Assembly (NCBI GenBank): GCA_026986005.1
Contig: JALSPK010000043.1
Location: 1 to 54,147 of the forward strand
Length of the DNA stretch: 54,147 bases
Reading direction: 5' to 3'
Source: Saprospiraceae bacterium
GTDB taxonomy: Bacteria; Bacteroidota; Bacteroidia; Chitinophagales; Saprospiraceae
A program made the translations under genes and the position numbers. Below the pieces are notes generated by a model. The model was not told the DNA's origin. It did not search any database and was given only the letters and a program-made list of their open reading frames with translations. Below are positions 8,205-16,620 of the stretch, piece after piece (position 1 is the first letter of the stretch; each line of letters opens with the position of its first letter).

Positions 8205-8849
8205 ATGAAAACGAATTTAAAAGAAAAAATAATTTTTGCCTTGTTACTAATAGGAGGAATAGCTGCTATTTTTATGCCAAATTACAAAAAGCATCCAAAA
8301 GTATTGCGTTCAGAATTTCTATTGCAAGAACTGAATAAAAAAGAAAGATATATCTCCGCTGATGAATTGGCAAAATCATTGATTGAAAAAGACCCTTCTA
8401 TTATATTGATAGATGTAAGGTCAAAAGAGGATTATGGACACTTCACATTGGATGGAGCTATAAATGTTCCTATGGAAGATTTGTTAAAAGACGATTACTT
8501 GGGGTATTTGGATCAGGACGTCTATAAGACAGTCTTATTTTCAAACGGGACAAGTCTTGCAGACGAAGCTTGGATGATTATGAAAAGCCATGCTTACGAA
8601 GGTAACTATGTTTTGAAAGGTGGACTTAACAATTGGTTTAAAACAATAATTGATCCTCAAAAACCGAGTGAAATAGCTGAAATGCCGGAGAGAGAAGCGT
8701 ATGAATTCAGAAGAGGTGCATCTATGTTTTTTACAGGAGTTTCAGCCGGAGGAGTGGGTTCAAGCGGTGCAGCTCCCAAAAAGGCAAAAGCAGCACCAAG
8801 ACCAATGGTGAAACGTAAGAAAAAAGCAGTATCAGGCGGATGCGGGTAG
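8205..8849 (+). CDS. Membrane-anchored degenerate rhodanese with SoxY-like GGCG tail
   Basis: 214 residues: one N-terminal hydrophobic segment (9-25) that would anchor it facing the periplasm, a rhodanese fold (about 45-150; LIDVRSKEDY and the second-half KGGLNNW motifs are present), a flexible linker and a basic tail ending VSGGCG. The active-site loop reads VLFSNGTSLA (110-119), with serine where the catalytic cysteine belongs. The only cysteine in the whole protein is C213 in the tail, the penultimate residue. This layout resembles a sulfur carrier arm (compare SoxY, ending GGCGG) mounted on a non-catalytic rhodanese scaffold; that role is inference. It is the first of three proteins sharing this tail and is probably co-transcribed with the molybdoenzyme, 48 bp downstream of the YeeE pair. 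Confidence 0.75.
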   Translation: MKTNLKEKIIFALLLIGGIAAIFMPNYKKHPKVLRSEFLLQELNKKERYISADELAKSLIEKDPSIILIDVRSKEDYGHFTLDGAINVPMEDLLKDDYLGYLDQDVYKTVLFSNGTSLADEAWMIMKSHAYEGNYVLKGGLNNWFKTIIDPQKPSEIAEMPEREAYEFRRGASMFFTGVSAGGVGSSGAAPKKAKAAPRPMVKRKKKAVSGGCG

Positions 8850-8921
8850 TGATAATTGAAAGTAGAAAGTCGAAAATTGAATATTGATATAATAATGGAA
8901 AAAAAATAAAGTATTTTTAAG

Positions 8922-9524
8922 ATGAAAAAGATAAATATTATATTGTTTTTGTTAATCGGATTAGGGTTTTTTAGCTCATGCAACAAGGAAGAAGCTTTAG
9001 TAACCGGTACATCAAATAAAAGATGTGCTATAAATGAATTGAGTGTAGAGCAAATAGCAAATTTGTTGTATAGCAAAAGTCAGGATGGAGTTCAATTTAT
9101 AGATATCAGAAACGCAAGAGACTACTCCGTAGGACATTTACCAGGAGCTGTTAATATGCCATCAAAGATATTTTTTGACAAAGATCAATTATCAAAGATA
9201 GAGGGAGATAAATATTTAGTAGTTTATGGCTATGACTCTTCTACACCAAGATTGATTTCGCTGTTGTCATCTCACTTTAAAAAGGCAAATCTTTTTGTGG
9301 CAATGGGTGGATATGATTTTTTAAAGACAAAAATTATTGATAATTATGGGATTTATAGCGGTATTTATGACGATGAAGTACCATTGTGTGATTATGCAAA
9401 AAAAATGAGTGCAATAGCCGGTAGAGTAGGTTCTGCATCAACAGATACAAAACCAAAAGCAAAAGCAGCACCAAGACCAATGGTGAAACGTAAGAAAAAA
9501 GCAGTATCCGGAGGATGTGGGTAA
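8922..9524 (+). CDS. Degenerate rhodanese lipoprotein with SoxY-like GGCG tail
   Basis: 200 residues. The signal peptide ends in a lipobox, FSSC, with lipidated C20. A rhodanese domain spans about 40-140 (FIDIRNARDY, GHLPGAVNMP). The catalytic loop is LVVYGYDSSTPR (99-110), with glycine at the cysteine position, so it should not be an active sulfurtransferase. Other cysteines are C35, C156 and the penultimate C199 of the VSGGCG tail. The last 22 residues are essentially identical to those of the preceding protein, even at the DNA level, whereas the domains are diverged. Likely periplasm-facing and membrane-tethered. A sulfur-carrier role is inferred from the tail and the operon. Confidence 0.75.
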   Translation: MKKINIILFLLIGLGFFSSCNKEEALVTGTSNKRCAINELSVEQIANLLYSKSQDGVQFIDIRNARDYSVGHLPGAVNMPSKIFFDKDQLSKIEGDKYLVVYGYDSSTPRLISLLSSHFKKANLFVAMGGYDFLKTKIIDNYGIYSGIYDDEVPLCDYAKKMSAIAGRVGSASTDTKPKAKAAPRPMVKRKKKAVSGGCG

Positions 9525-9561
9525 TAAGGAAAGATAATAAAATAAAAAAATAAAATCATAA

Positions 9562-10758
9562 ATGATGAAAAATATTAAATACTTATTTGCAGTAATAATT
9601 CTTGTTGGATTATTTTCTTGTAAATCTAAAATTTTCAAGCATAAAAAATTAGGTAAAGCAGAAGATATATCAAAATTCATAGAAGCTAAAGAAACATTGC
9701 CTTTGGCTCAAGTATATTTTGAGCATGGCAATTTTATTAATACCCGTAATTTCCCTCCGGTTATAAAAAATACTGAGGTTTATGAAAATCAGAATGACTA
9801 TCTTATTATTGACCTAAGGAAAGCAGATGATTACATCCAAGGTCATATAAATGGAGCATATAATGTACCGATGAAAGATGTTATAGACTTTCTGAAAACC
9901 AAAAGAAAAGCTGCATCAGTAAAGAAAGTTGTTTTTGTTTGTTATACAGGACAAAAGGCGTCTTATACTACAGGAATAACGAGATATGCAGGTTTTGACA
10001 ATACCTATGTAATGCTATTTGGAATGGCAGGGTGGAATTCAGAGTTTTCAGGTCCATTGAAAAAAAACTTTGGAGATATAAGCGACAAAAGCTTATTGGA
10101 AATTGCTAAAAGTGTGAATAAATCTGAAGGTGGTGAGGAACATCATGCGGCAGTAGAGCATCATGAGGTCAAAGCAATAGACTGGGCAAAGTTTCCTCAA
10201 TTGGAGAAAGGAAAATTTACAGCTATAACAGAAAAGAGAGCAAAAGCACTATTGAGTCTGAAAAGACCTGAGTTTCTGGTTTCTAAGACAGAATTGGTAT
10301 CTGCTCTCAAAAAAGATATCAATGCATATTATCCGATAGCATATATGAATGAAAAACAATATGAATTTGCACATTTAAAAGGAGCGCATCAATTTACAAA
10401 AAGAAAAGATTTAGCCCCTGACCATAAACTTTTGGAAGTACCTAAAGACAAGCCTGCTTTGGTGTATTGCAAAACGGGTCACACTGCCGGAAATGCAACA
10501 GCATATTTAAAAATGTTGGGATATGATTCAAAATCCATAATTTTGGGCTCGAGTGCGATAATGCAAAGTTTATGGGCAAAGGAAGGTTGGCAAGTCAGAG
10601 ATGTCTCATCACTGATAAGTGAATTGCCCGTCGTAAGAGGAAAAAACAGAACAAATAAAAATCCTTTCTTAGCAAAAGCGACAAAGAGAAAGTCTACCGG
10701 CGCACCAAAGCCAATGGTGAGAAGGAAGAAAAAAGAGGTCAGCGGAGGATGCGGATAG
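9562..10758 (+). CDS. Double rhodanese lipoprotein with two active cysteines and GGCG tail
   Basis: 398 residues. A lipobox (LFSC, C20) follows a short signal peptide. The first rhodanese domain (about 70-170) has the loop VCYTGQKAS with C127; the second (about 240-350) has VYCKTGHTAG with C303. Both therefore look catalytically competent, unlike the two preceding paralogs. A His-rich linker (HHAAVEHHEV, 194-203) separates the domains. The C-terminus (about 376-398) is the same kind of basic tail ending VSGGCG, with C397. The arrangement suggests it loads sulfane sulfur onto its own and its neighbours' tails. M1 or M2 (9565) may be the start. It is the last gene of the operon, converging on the ABC-M1 gene with a 9-bp gap. 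Confidence 0.8.
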   Translation: MMKNIKYLFAVIILVGLFSCKSKIFKHKKLGKAEDISKFIEAKETLPLAQVYFEHGNFINTRNFPPVIKNTEVYENQNDYLIIDLRKADDYIQGHINGAYNVPMKDVIDFLKTKRKAASVKKVVFVCYTGQKASYTTGITRYAGFDNTYVMLFGMAGWNSEFSGPLKKNFGDISDKSLLEIAKSVNKSEGGEEHHAAVEHHEVKAIDWAKFPQLEKGKFTAITEKRAKALLSLKRPEFLVSKTELVSALKKDINAYYPIAYMNEKQYEFAHLKGAHQFTKRKDLAPDHKLLEVPKDKPALVYCKTGHTAGNATAYLKMLGYDSKSIILGSSAIMQSLWAKEGWQVRDVSSLISELPVVRGKNRTNKNPFLAKATKRKSTGAPKPMVRRKKKEVSGGCG

Positions 10759-10767
10759 AAAATAGTA

Positions 10768-13700
10768 TTAAAATTTCTTCTCGTTGTCCTTTTGTATCTT
10801 GTCCATCCATAGATGGTATGGGTCAATGACCAGTTTATATGGTTTGGATTTTATGCTGTACTTCAATTTTGCTTCTTTGTTTTTCAATCTAAAACTCCTG
10901 TAGTCTATTAGGCTGTCTTGCTCATTATTTTTGGTGTAAAGCCCAATAAATACCAAGTCATTAATGGGTTTATTTGTTTCATTACCTAATGAATCCGACC
11001 AAGTTTTGCTTATAGACAAGTCTACGGTTACATTATAATTACTGGGAGTACTGTCAAGTTGCACTTCTTTTACTCTTGAATCATAGAAAGTAATTTGTTT
11101 AAGATAGTCATCGATTATATACTTCATGCTATCCGGCACTTTTGATTCCAAGACATCGATGAAATCCAATGTGGTTGGATATGGAGGTTCCTTGTATGCA
11201 TACATATCAATAAATTGTTTCATAGCAGCATTCATACTATCTTCGCCTATCAATTCCTGAATAGCAAATAGTGACACACCGCCTTTTGGATATCTGACAT
11301 AACTTTCTCCTTCAACTTTGTAAAGAGGTTCTTCTTTTTTTGATTCGCTTGCTCTACCTCTCATGTATCTATCAACATCGTATTTGGTGTATTTGGGAAT
11401 TATTTTTTCCCCATATTCATTTTTAAGAATCATTAATGAGGAGTATTCTGCAAAACTCTCTGATAGCATTGTAGCACCTTGTACGTCTCCACCTATTACT
11501 TGATGTGCCCACCACTGGTGTGAGGTCTCATGAGCACCGATTTTGAATGCGATATCCAAATCTCCATTATCCTTGTCTATATCCAGTATAAAACCCACGT
11601 TTTCAGAGTAAGGCATTGTCCCTGGAAAGGCTTGTGCATAACTGCCGTATGGGAATTCGATTATCCTTGCTTGTTTGTGGTAATATTTACCGTAATTTTT
11701 GCTATTGTAGGAGATTGTGCTTTTAAGAGCATTCATCATCTTCTCCAGATTGTATGTGTGTTCATGATGGTAATATATCTCTAAATCAACATCTCCTACC
11801 TTATCTTTTTTTACCTTATATTCTGCAGAAACAAATGATACAAAGTTAAGTGATGGGACATCAATTTTGTATTTGTAATAGTTTCTCCCGTTTTTATCCC
11901 ATTTCTTAACTAATGAGCCCGGAGCGATTGCTATTTGACTTTCAATAGTTGAAATAGTTGTTTCTATATTTACCCAATTCGAATATTTGCCGATATAGTT
12001 TGACATACAATCCTTACTACAATTTCTTTTAAGTGCAGCAACCCTATTTTTTTTCTCAGGCAAATCATACTTTTTCCGTTTACTTTTGGAATTTATTTCA
12101 GCATTTTTATCATAGCCAAAAACAGGTAAAAAAGTGAATGAACTAATAAACGTTCCATTCTTATGCACTTTAGATCGACCGTTATTGGTAAAACCTCTTG
12201 TGTGATAAGTCGAATTGATTGTATAATCCAATCTCTCATCCGGCTTTAATGCTTTATCTAATTTGTAAATACGATAATGAGGGTTATCAAGGACTAACTT
12301 GGAATTTGGAATTTCAAAAGATATATCCCAATCATCACTGCCAATAGTAAAATGAAGCGAATCAATATTAACATCGCTTTCATTTTCAAATGACAAAATC
12401 GACTTTGCTACAAATTTTCTCTCGTTTGGATAAATATCAATGTTATAATTAGCATCTTTTAAAATGGGCTGAACTACATTTTCATACTTTTTAAAATTTT
12501 TCTCATAATTAGCTAAATCTGTGGTATATTCTTTTGATGTAACAATCTTATTCAATACTTTTGTATTGTAGTAAATAATACTACCAACTCCGGCAATCAA
12601 ACCAACTAAAACTGATAGTACTAAGTAATTTTTCTTTGAAAATCGATGTTTTAATGCCTTGAATTTATCAAAAAAGCCTAATGATTCTCCCTTGTTCCAA
12701 AGATTTAAAGTAAGAATAGTAAATATTCCGGCAAACAAAAGCCAATATATGGTAAACCAAATATAAGAATCAAAAAATCCATATCCATTCATGTCTGAAT
12801 ATCTTAATGATCCAGTAGAATTAATAGAAAGTAGATTTGTCTCAAATTCAAAAACTACTTTTAAAAATGGTTTGATAACAAATAAAATAACTACTATGAA
12901 ATATCCTAAGAATTTATTGCTTACAAGCGATTGGACAAAAAATGAAATTGCAATCCAAAATATCATCCCTAAAAGTGGTTTTATAAATCCTGAAATGAAA
13001 TAAACATTGAATTTTATATCAAAAAAGCCATTATATATTTGATGAGATACTCCTACTATAATGCCAATAATAGCAAGAATAGATAATGATATCATTAAGG
13101 CTGTAAATTTGCCAAAATAATGAACTGAAGTAGAAGACGGTGTTGCATCAATAATCCCGGCAATTTTATTTTCCTTTTCTCTCCAATACAGTTCACCTGT
13201 AAAAAAGACAAGTATAATTACCATAAACATATACGTAGGTCCAATTATACTTTGGACTACATGTCCGGTTACAGGTAGTGTAGAAATCCCGTATCCTCCT
13301 AATCTAATTGCCCCTGTAAATAACTGAACGATAAAAAAGGCGATTATAATGATGAAAAAACCCGAAAATACAATATATTTAGTATTTATTTTTACAGAGT
13401 TCAAGTATTGTGTTAGCCATGTATTTGAAGTGAAAATCGGTTTGAATGCTGGTATTGAAATTGCTTTATCTGAACTTTCTACATCTTCCGGTTCTTTTTG
13501 TTTTTTACTTTTATCTTTTACTGCAAGTAAATCAAATTTTAGATAATAAACAAAAAGGATAAGACCGAAAAAGCCTGTCCAAATGACTCTATTAATAAGC
13601 ATCAATGGATTAAAAGGGCTAACAAAATTGATGTTTTTCTCTGCCGGAGACCAATATTTTGTAATATAATCAAAAGCATTAATCCCAAGAGGATCGAGAT

Positions 13701-14313
13701 ATGCACCTATCAATTGATTGTCTAATTCACTGCTATAACTACTCAAAACTGCTGTTAGTACTACAAAAACCAATGCTCCGATATAGCCATATATTGCTTT
13801 TTTTGTAGCCAATGCCAATAGAAATACCAATGTTCCAACAATAAAAACTGAGGGTAAAACAAATATTAAAAATGAATTAATATGTGGCAGCAATTGAAAT
13901 GAACCTACCTTCTCAGGATCTGCTCCGGGCATTAATACTCCGATCAAAAAACCAAGTAATATTCCTAAAAAGGGAATAGAACCTAAAACTAATCCTGCAA
14001 AAAATTTACCAAAGAAAAAACTAGCTTTACTTATAGGTTTTGAAAAAGTGATTTCATGAAAGTTGTTATTATATTCTCTCAAAGCACCATTCACAAACAT
14101 GGGGATAATAAAGAGGAATCCAACCATTATCATTATCATATAATTCGTCTGGACTACATAAGGAGCATTTAAGTCGAGATTCTCCATCCATCCTCCAATT
14201 GTAAAATTTTCTAATGCCACTGCCAAACCTACCATCAGACCCAAAATTGCCATAAAGATGTAAACGATAGGTCTCCGAAGTACATATTTAATCTCAAATA
14301 AAAAGAATTGCAT
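10768..14313 (-). CDS. ABC transporter permease fused to an M1-family metallopeptidase
   Basis: 1181 residues in two parts. The N-terminal half (about 1-590) holds two ABC-2 type permease units with roughly a dozen membrane helices. The C-terminal half is an M1-type peptidase with the zinc site HETSHQWW (H928, E929, H932) and a downstream glutamate in LSESFAEY (E952). Instead of the GAMEN exopeptidase motif it has MPYSENVGF, which is usual in this Bacteroidota fusion family. The ATPase gene lies just upstream (8 bp away) and is presumably translated with it. The permease may export or signal, with the peptidase domain outside the membrane; the substrate is unknown. Fusion architecture is seen directly; function is inferred from the families. 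Confidence 0.85.
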   Translation of the reverse strand: MQFFLFEIKYVLRRPIVYIFMAILGLMVGLAVALENFTIGGWMENLDLNAPYVVQTNYMIMIMVGFLFIIPMFVNGALREYNNNFHEITFSKPISKASFFFGKFFAGLVLGSIPFLGILLGFLIGVLMPGADPEKVGSFQLLPHINSFLIFVLPSVFIVGTLVFLLALATKKAIYGYIGALVFVVLTAVLSSYSSELDNQLIGAYLDPLGINAFDYITKYWSPAEKNINFVSPFNPLMLINRVIWTGFFGLILFVYYLKFDLLAVKDKSKKQKEPEDVESSDKAISIPAFKPIFTSNTWLTQYLNSVKINTKYIVFSGFFIIIIAFFIVQLFTGAIRLGGYGISTLPVTGHVVQSIIGPTYMFMVIILVFFTGELYWREKENKIAGIIDATPSSTSVHYFGKFTALMISLSILAIIGIIVGVSHQIYNGFFDIKFNVYFISGFIKPLLGMIFWIAISFFVQSLVSNKFLGYFIVVILFVIKPFLKVVFEFETNLLSINSTGSLRYSDMNGYGFFDSYIWFTIYWLLFAGIFTILTLNLWNKGESLGFFDKFKALKHRFSKKNYLVLSVLVGLIAGVGSIIYYNTKVLNKIVTSKEYTTDLANYEKNFKKYENVVQPILKDANYNIDIYPNERKFVAKSILSFENESDVNIDSLHFTIGSDDWDISFEIPNSKLVLDNPHYRIYKLDKALKPDERLDYTINSTYHTRGFTNNGRSKVHKNGTFISSFTFLPVFGYDKNAEINSKSKRKKYDLPEKKNRVAALKRNCSKDCMSNYIGKYSNWVNIETTISTIESQIAIAPGSLVKKWDKNGRNYYKYKIDVPSLNFVSFVSAEYKVKKDKVGDVDLEIYYHHEHTYNLEKMMNALKSTISYNSKNYGKYYHKQARIIEFPYGSYAQAFPGTMPYSENVGFILDIDKDNGDLDIAFKIGAHETSHQWWAHQVIGGDVQGATMLSESFAEYSSLMILKNEYGEKIIPKYTKYDVDRYMRGRASESKKEEPLYKVEGESYVRYPKGGVSLFAIQELIGEDSMNAAMKQFIDMYAYKEPPYPTTLDFIDVLESKVPDSMKYIIDDYLKQITFYDSRVKEVQLDSTPSNYNVTVDLSISKTWSDSLGNETNKPINDLVFIGLYTKNNEQDSLIDYRSFRLKNKEAKLKYSIKSKPYKLVIDPYHLWMDKIQKDNEKKF

Positions 14314-14320
14314 ACCTTAA

Positions 14321-15199
14321 TTATTTTATATTATTAAAAAATACTTCCTCTAAACTTGGTTCTTGTATATCAAAGCCATTTTGGGGGTTGTAATCGCTGA
14401 GAATACTAATAACAGGTTGGCCTCCTATCATTTTTTTCGACAAAACATTATATTCTGCTTCATATCTTTTTATTTCGCCTTTGTTTATACTCTTACTCCA
14501 AATCCTGCCTTTCATTTCATCTATTGCTTCATTTGGCGTGCCATTATAGACTACTTTGCCTATGTTCATAATCACAAAATCTTGACACAACTCAACTACG
14601 TCAGCAACAATATGTGTAGAAAGAATTACAATCTTTTCTTCAGATATATCTGCTAATAGATTGTAGAACCTATTTCTTTCTCCCGGATCCAATCCCGCAG
14701 TAGGTTCATCAACAATAATCAAATCAGGATTACCGATGAGTGCTTGTGCTATACCTACCCTTTGTTTCATTCCTCCGGAGAATTTATTGACACTCTTTTT
14801 TCTAAACTCATATAGATTGACTCTATTAAGTAAAGCTTCTACCAGTTCTTTCCTTTCATTTTTTTTGGAAATACCCTTTAAAATACTTAAATGATCCAAT
14901 AGTTCATAGGCATTTATTCGAGGGTAAACACCAAACTCTTGTGGGAGATAGCCTAATCTTTTTCTTAATTCAATTGGATTTTTTAATATATCAATTCCAT
15001 CAAAAACAATACTTCCCGAATCAGGTTCTTGCAATGTAGCAAGTGTACGCATCAATGAAGATTTTCCGGCACCATTGGGGCCTAACAACCCAAACATGCC
15101 ACTATGAATAGTTATAGTGACATTGTCCATGGCTTTTACACCATTAGAATAAGTTTTTGATAAATCTTTTATCTCCAGAATTAATTTGTTATTTTCCAT
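14321..15199 (-). CDS. ABC transporter ATP-binding protein
   Basis: 292 residues, a classic ABC ATPase: Walker A GPNGAGKS (40-47), signature NKFSGGMKQRVG, Walker B and following residues LIIVDEPTAGLDP, and the H-loop STHIVADV. It is of the CcmA/NatA-like type that pairs with ABC-2 permeases. The C-terminal part after about 215 is an accessory domain. It lies directly upstream of the permease-M1 fusion on the same strand, so the two genes form one transporter operon. Confidence 0.9.
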   Translation of the reverse strand: MENNKLILEIKDLSKTYSNGVKAMDNVTITIHSGMFGLLGPNGAGKSSLMRTLATLQEPDSGSIVFDGIDILKNPIELRKRLGYLPQEFGVYPRINAYELLDHLSILKGISKKNERKELVEALLNRVNLYEFRKKSVNKFSGGMKQRVGIAQALIGNPDLIIVDEPTAGLDPGERNRFYNLLADISEEKIVILSTHIVADVVELCQDFVIMNIGKVVYNGTPNEAIDEMKGRIWSKSINKGEIKRYEAEYNVLSKKMIGGQPVISILSDYNPQNGFDIQEPSLEEVFFNNIK

Positions 15200-15237
15200 T
15201 TAAGTCAATTTTATTGTTTTAATTACTAAATGTCAAT

Positions 15238-15245
15238 CAAAATTA
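15238..15245 (-). promoter_or_regulatory. Candidate -7 box for the ABC-M1 operon
   Basis: Minus-strand TAATTTTG matches TAnnTTTG, about 34 nt upstream of the expected leader start of the ATPase gene at 15199. No convincing -33 element is visible. Confidence 0.35.
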
Positions 15246-15396
15246 AATATAAATTAATATTTTCCCTTTATTTTTCTATTAAATTCAAAAGTTATACGAC
15301 CAATTAGTATTATTAGTTACATTTATATTGAAAATATTAAAAAAACTTTTGTAGTTTTACAGGGAAAAATAGATTTATTAATTTTAATATTCAAAT

Positions 15397-16386
15397 ATGC
15401 ATTTATTTAGATCAACAATATTTATTGTATTGTTTTTACTTATTTCCTCGACTTCGATTATATCTCAAGATAATATTTATGCTGAAATCAATGTAGATAG
15501 CGCTTATTCTATGGTACAATCAAATATTAATAATCCGAATTTCATAATTCTTGATGTAAGGACTCCCGGAGAATATAAACCGGATCATATTGAAAATGCA
15601 GTATCGCTTAATTATTACAATTCAGATTTTAAAGAAACTCTTGATACTTTGATAAAAACTAAAAAATATCTTTTGCACTGCAAATCAGGGTCTCGAAGCG
15701 CTAAAGCTTTTAAAATGATGAAAGATTTAAAATTTAAAGAAGTTTATAATATGCAGGGAGGAATTGTTAAATGGAAAAACAAAGCTTACCCAACTACAAA
15801 AGAAGTGTTTCCTATATTAATTTCAGTTAGCCCGAAAGATGAAGGAAAATTTGGGAAAATAGATATAAATGAAAAAGATACAATAAATATAACCATTACT
15901 AATTTTGGCAATGATACATTGAAATTTTCAAACTTCACTGACTTGTCCTCAACTGAATTTGCTACGGATTTTGATATTAATAAAAAACTTACAGGTTTTG
16001 ATGATTATACATTCAATATAATCTACTCTCCGATTGATGCGATTGAAGATTCTGTCAATTTTACCCTTTTTAGCAATGGTGGTGAATTGAGTTATAATTT
16101 ATTTGGTTCAGGAAAAAACGCTAATACCACATTTAACACTTCAAATCAATTAATAGTACTTTACCCAAACCCGACAAATAGTTTTATAAATATAGAATCT
16201 ATCAATGATGAATCGATTTCTAATATTCAAATTCTGAATATCAAGGGACAATTAATATTGAAAAAAATATATAACACAAAAGCGACACAATCAATAATAG
16301 ATTTGAGTAATTTTGAAAAAGGTCTCTATATTATCACAATCAAGTCAAAAGACAATGTCGTGGTAAAAAGGATAGTTATTAAATAA
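15397..16386 (+). CDS. T9SS-secreted rhodanese with an ASH-like domain
   Basis: 329 residues: signal peptide (1-23, ending before QDNIYAE), rhodanese domain (about 30-135) with intact active-site loop LLHCKSGSRSA (C95), a beta-rich middle region (about 138-240, with a TITNFGNDTL stretch typical of ASH/DUF1573-like domains), and a C-terminal T9SS sorting domain from about 250 (VLYPNPTNSFINI, ending KRIVIK). It should therefore be secreted to the cell surface or medium. It stands alone, with its own upstream region, not in the sulfur operon, but is the fourth exported rhodanese within 8 kb, which suggests an additional, extracellular thiol/sulfane function. Confidence 0.82.
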   Translation: MHLFRSTIFIVLFLLISSTSIISQDNIYAEINVDSAYSMVQSNINNPNFIILDVRTPGEYKPDHIENAVSLNYYNSDFKETLDTLIKTKKYLLHCKSGSRSAKAFKMMKDLKFKEVYNMQGGIVKWKNKAYPTTKEVFPILISVSPKDEGKFGKIDINEKDTINITITNFGNDTLKFSNFTDLSSTEFATDFDINKKLTGFDDYTFNIIYSPIDAIEDSVNFTLFSNGGELSYNLFGSGKNANTTFNTSNQLIVLYPNPTNSFINIESINDESISNIQILNIKGQLILKKIYNTKATQSIIDLSNFEKGLYIITIKSKDNVVVKRIVIK

Positions 16387-16410
16387 AAGGACTTCCGGTT
16401 TTTACTATTT

Positions 16411-16440
16411 CACCATCTTGATAACGCTTTGTTATAAACA
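16411..16440. repeat. Copy of a dispersed CACCATCTTGATAACG repeat
   Basis: The 16-bp word CACCATCTTGATAACG recurs at 36376-36391, in both cases after a T-rich run and before a TATAA-containing stretch. It is probably the remnant end of a dispersed element; no gene is associated. Confidence 0.4.
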
Positions 16441-16510
16441 CTAATCAAAAGGTTGGTGCAAGATTGTTTTTTTTTGTTTTTTGTTGAAAGTACCTTCAAA
16501 TATAAACATT

Positions 16511-16518
16511 TACTTTTG
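16511..16518 (+). promoter_or_regulatory. Candidate -7 box for the DEAD-box helicase gene
   Basis: TACTTTTG matches TAnnTTTG, with a TTG 17 bp upstream (16491-16493). This predicts a leader of roughly 100 nt before the helicase ATG, long enough for cold-type regulation often seen for such helicases; no specific motif was recognised. Confidence 0.4.
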
Positions 16519-16620
16519 TTTTCAGTTATAATACATGGACATAGATAAAGAGTGCTTGATTTCATATTGGTATGAAAGAAGGTTTTCAATTTATTTTATT
16601 AAAACCTTTTAAGAAAAGAT

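Noticed and set aside
8205-10758. A true SoxY or SoxYZ gene
   Set aside because: Only the tail resembles SoxY; the folded part of each protein is rhodanese-like and no SoxZ partner is present.
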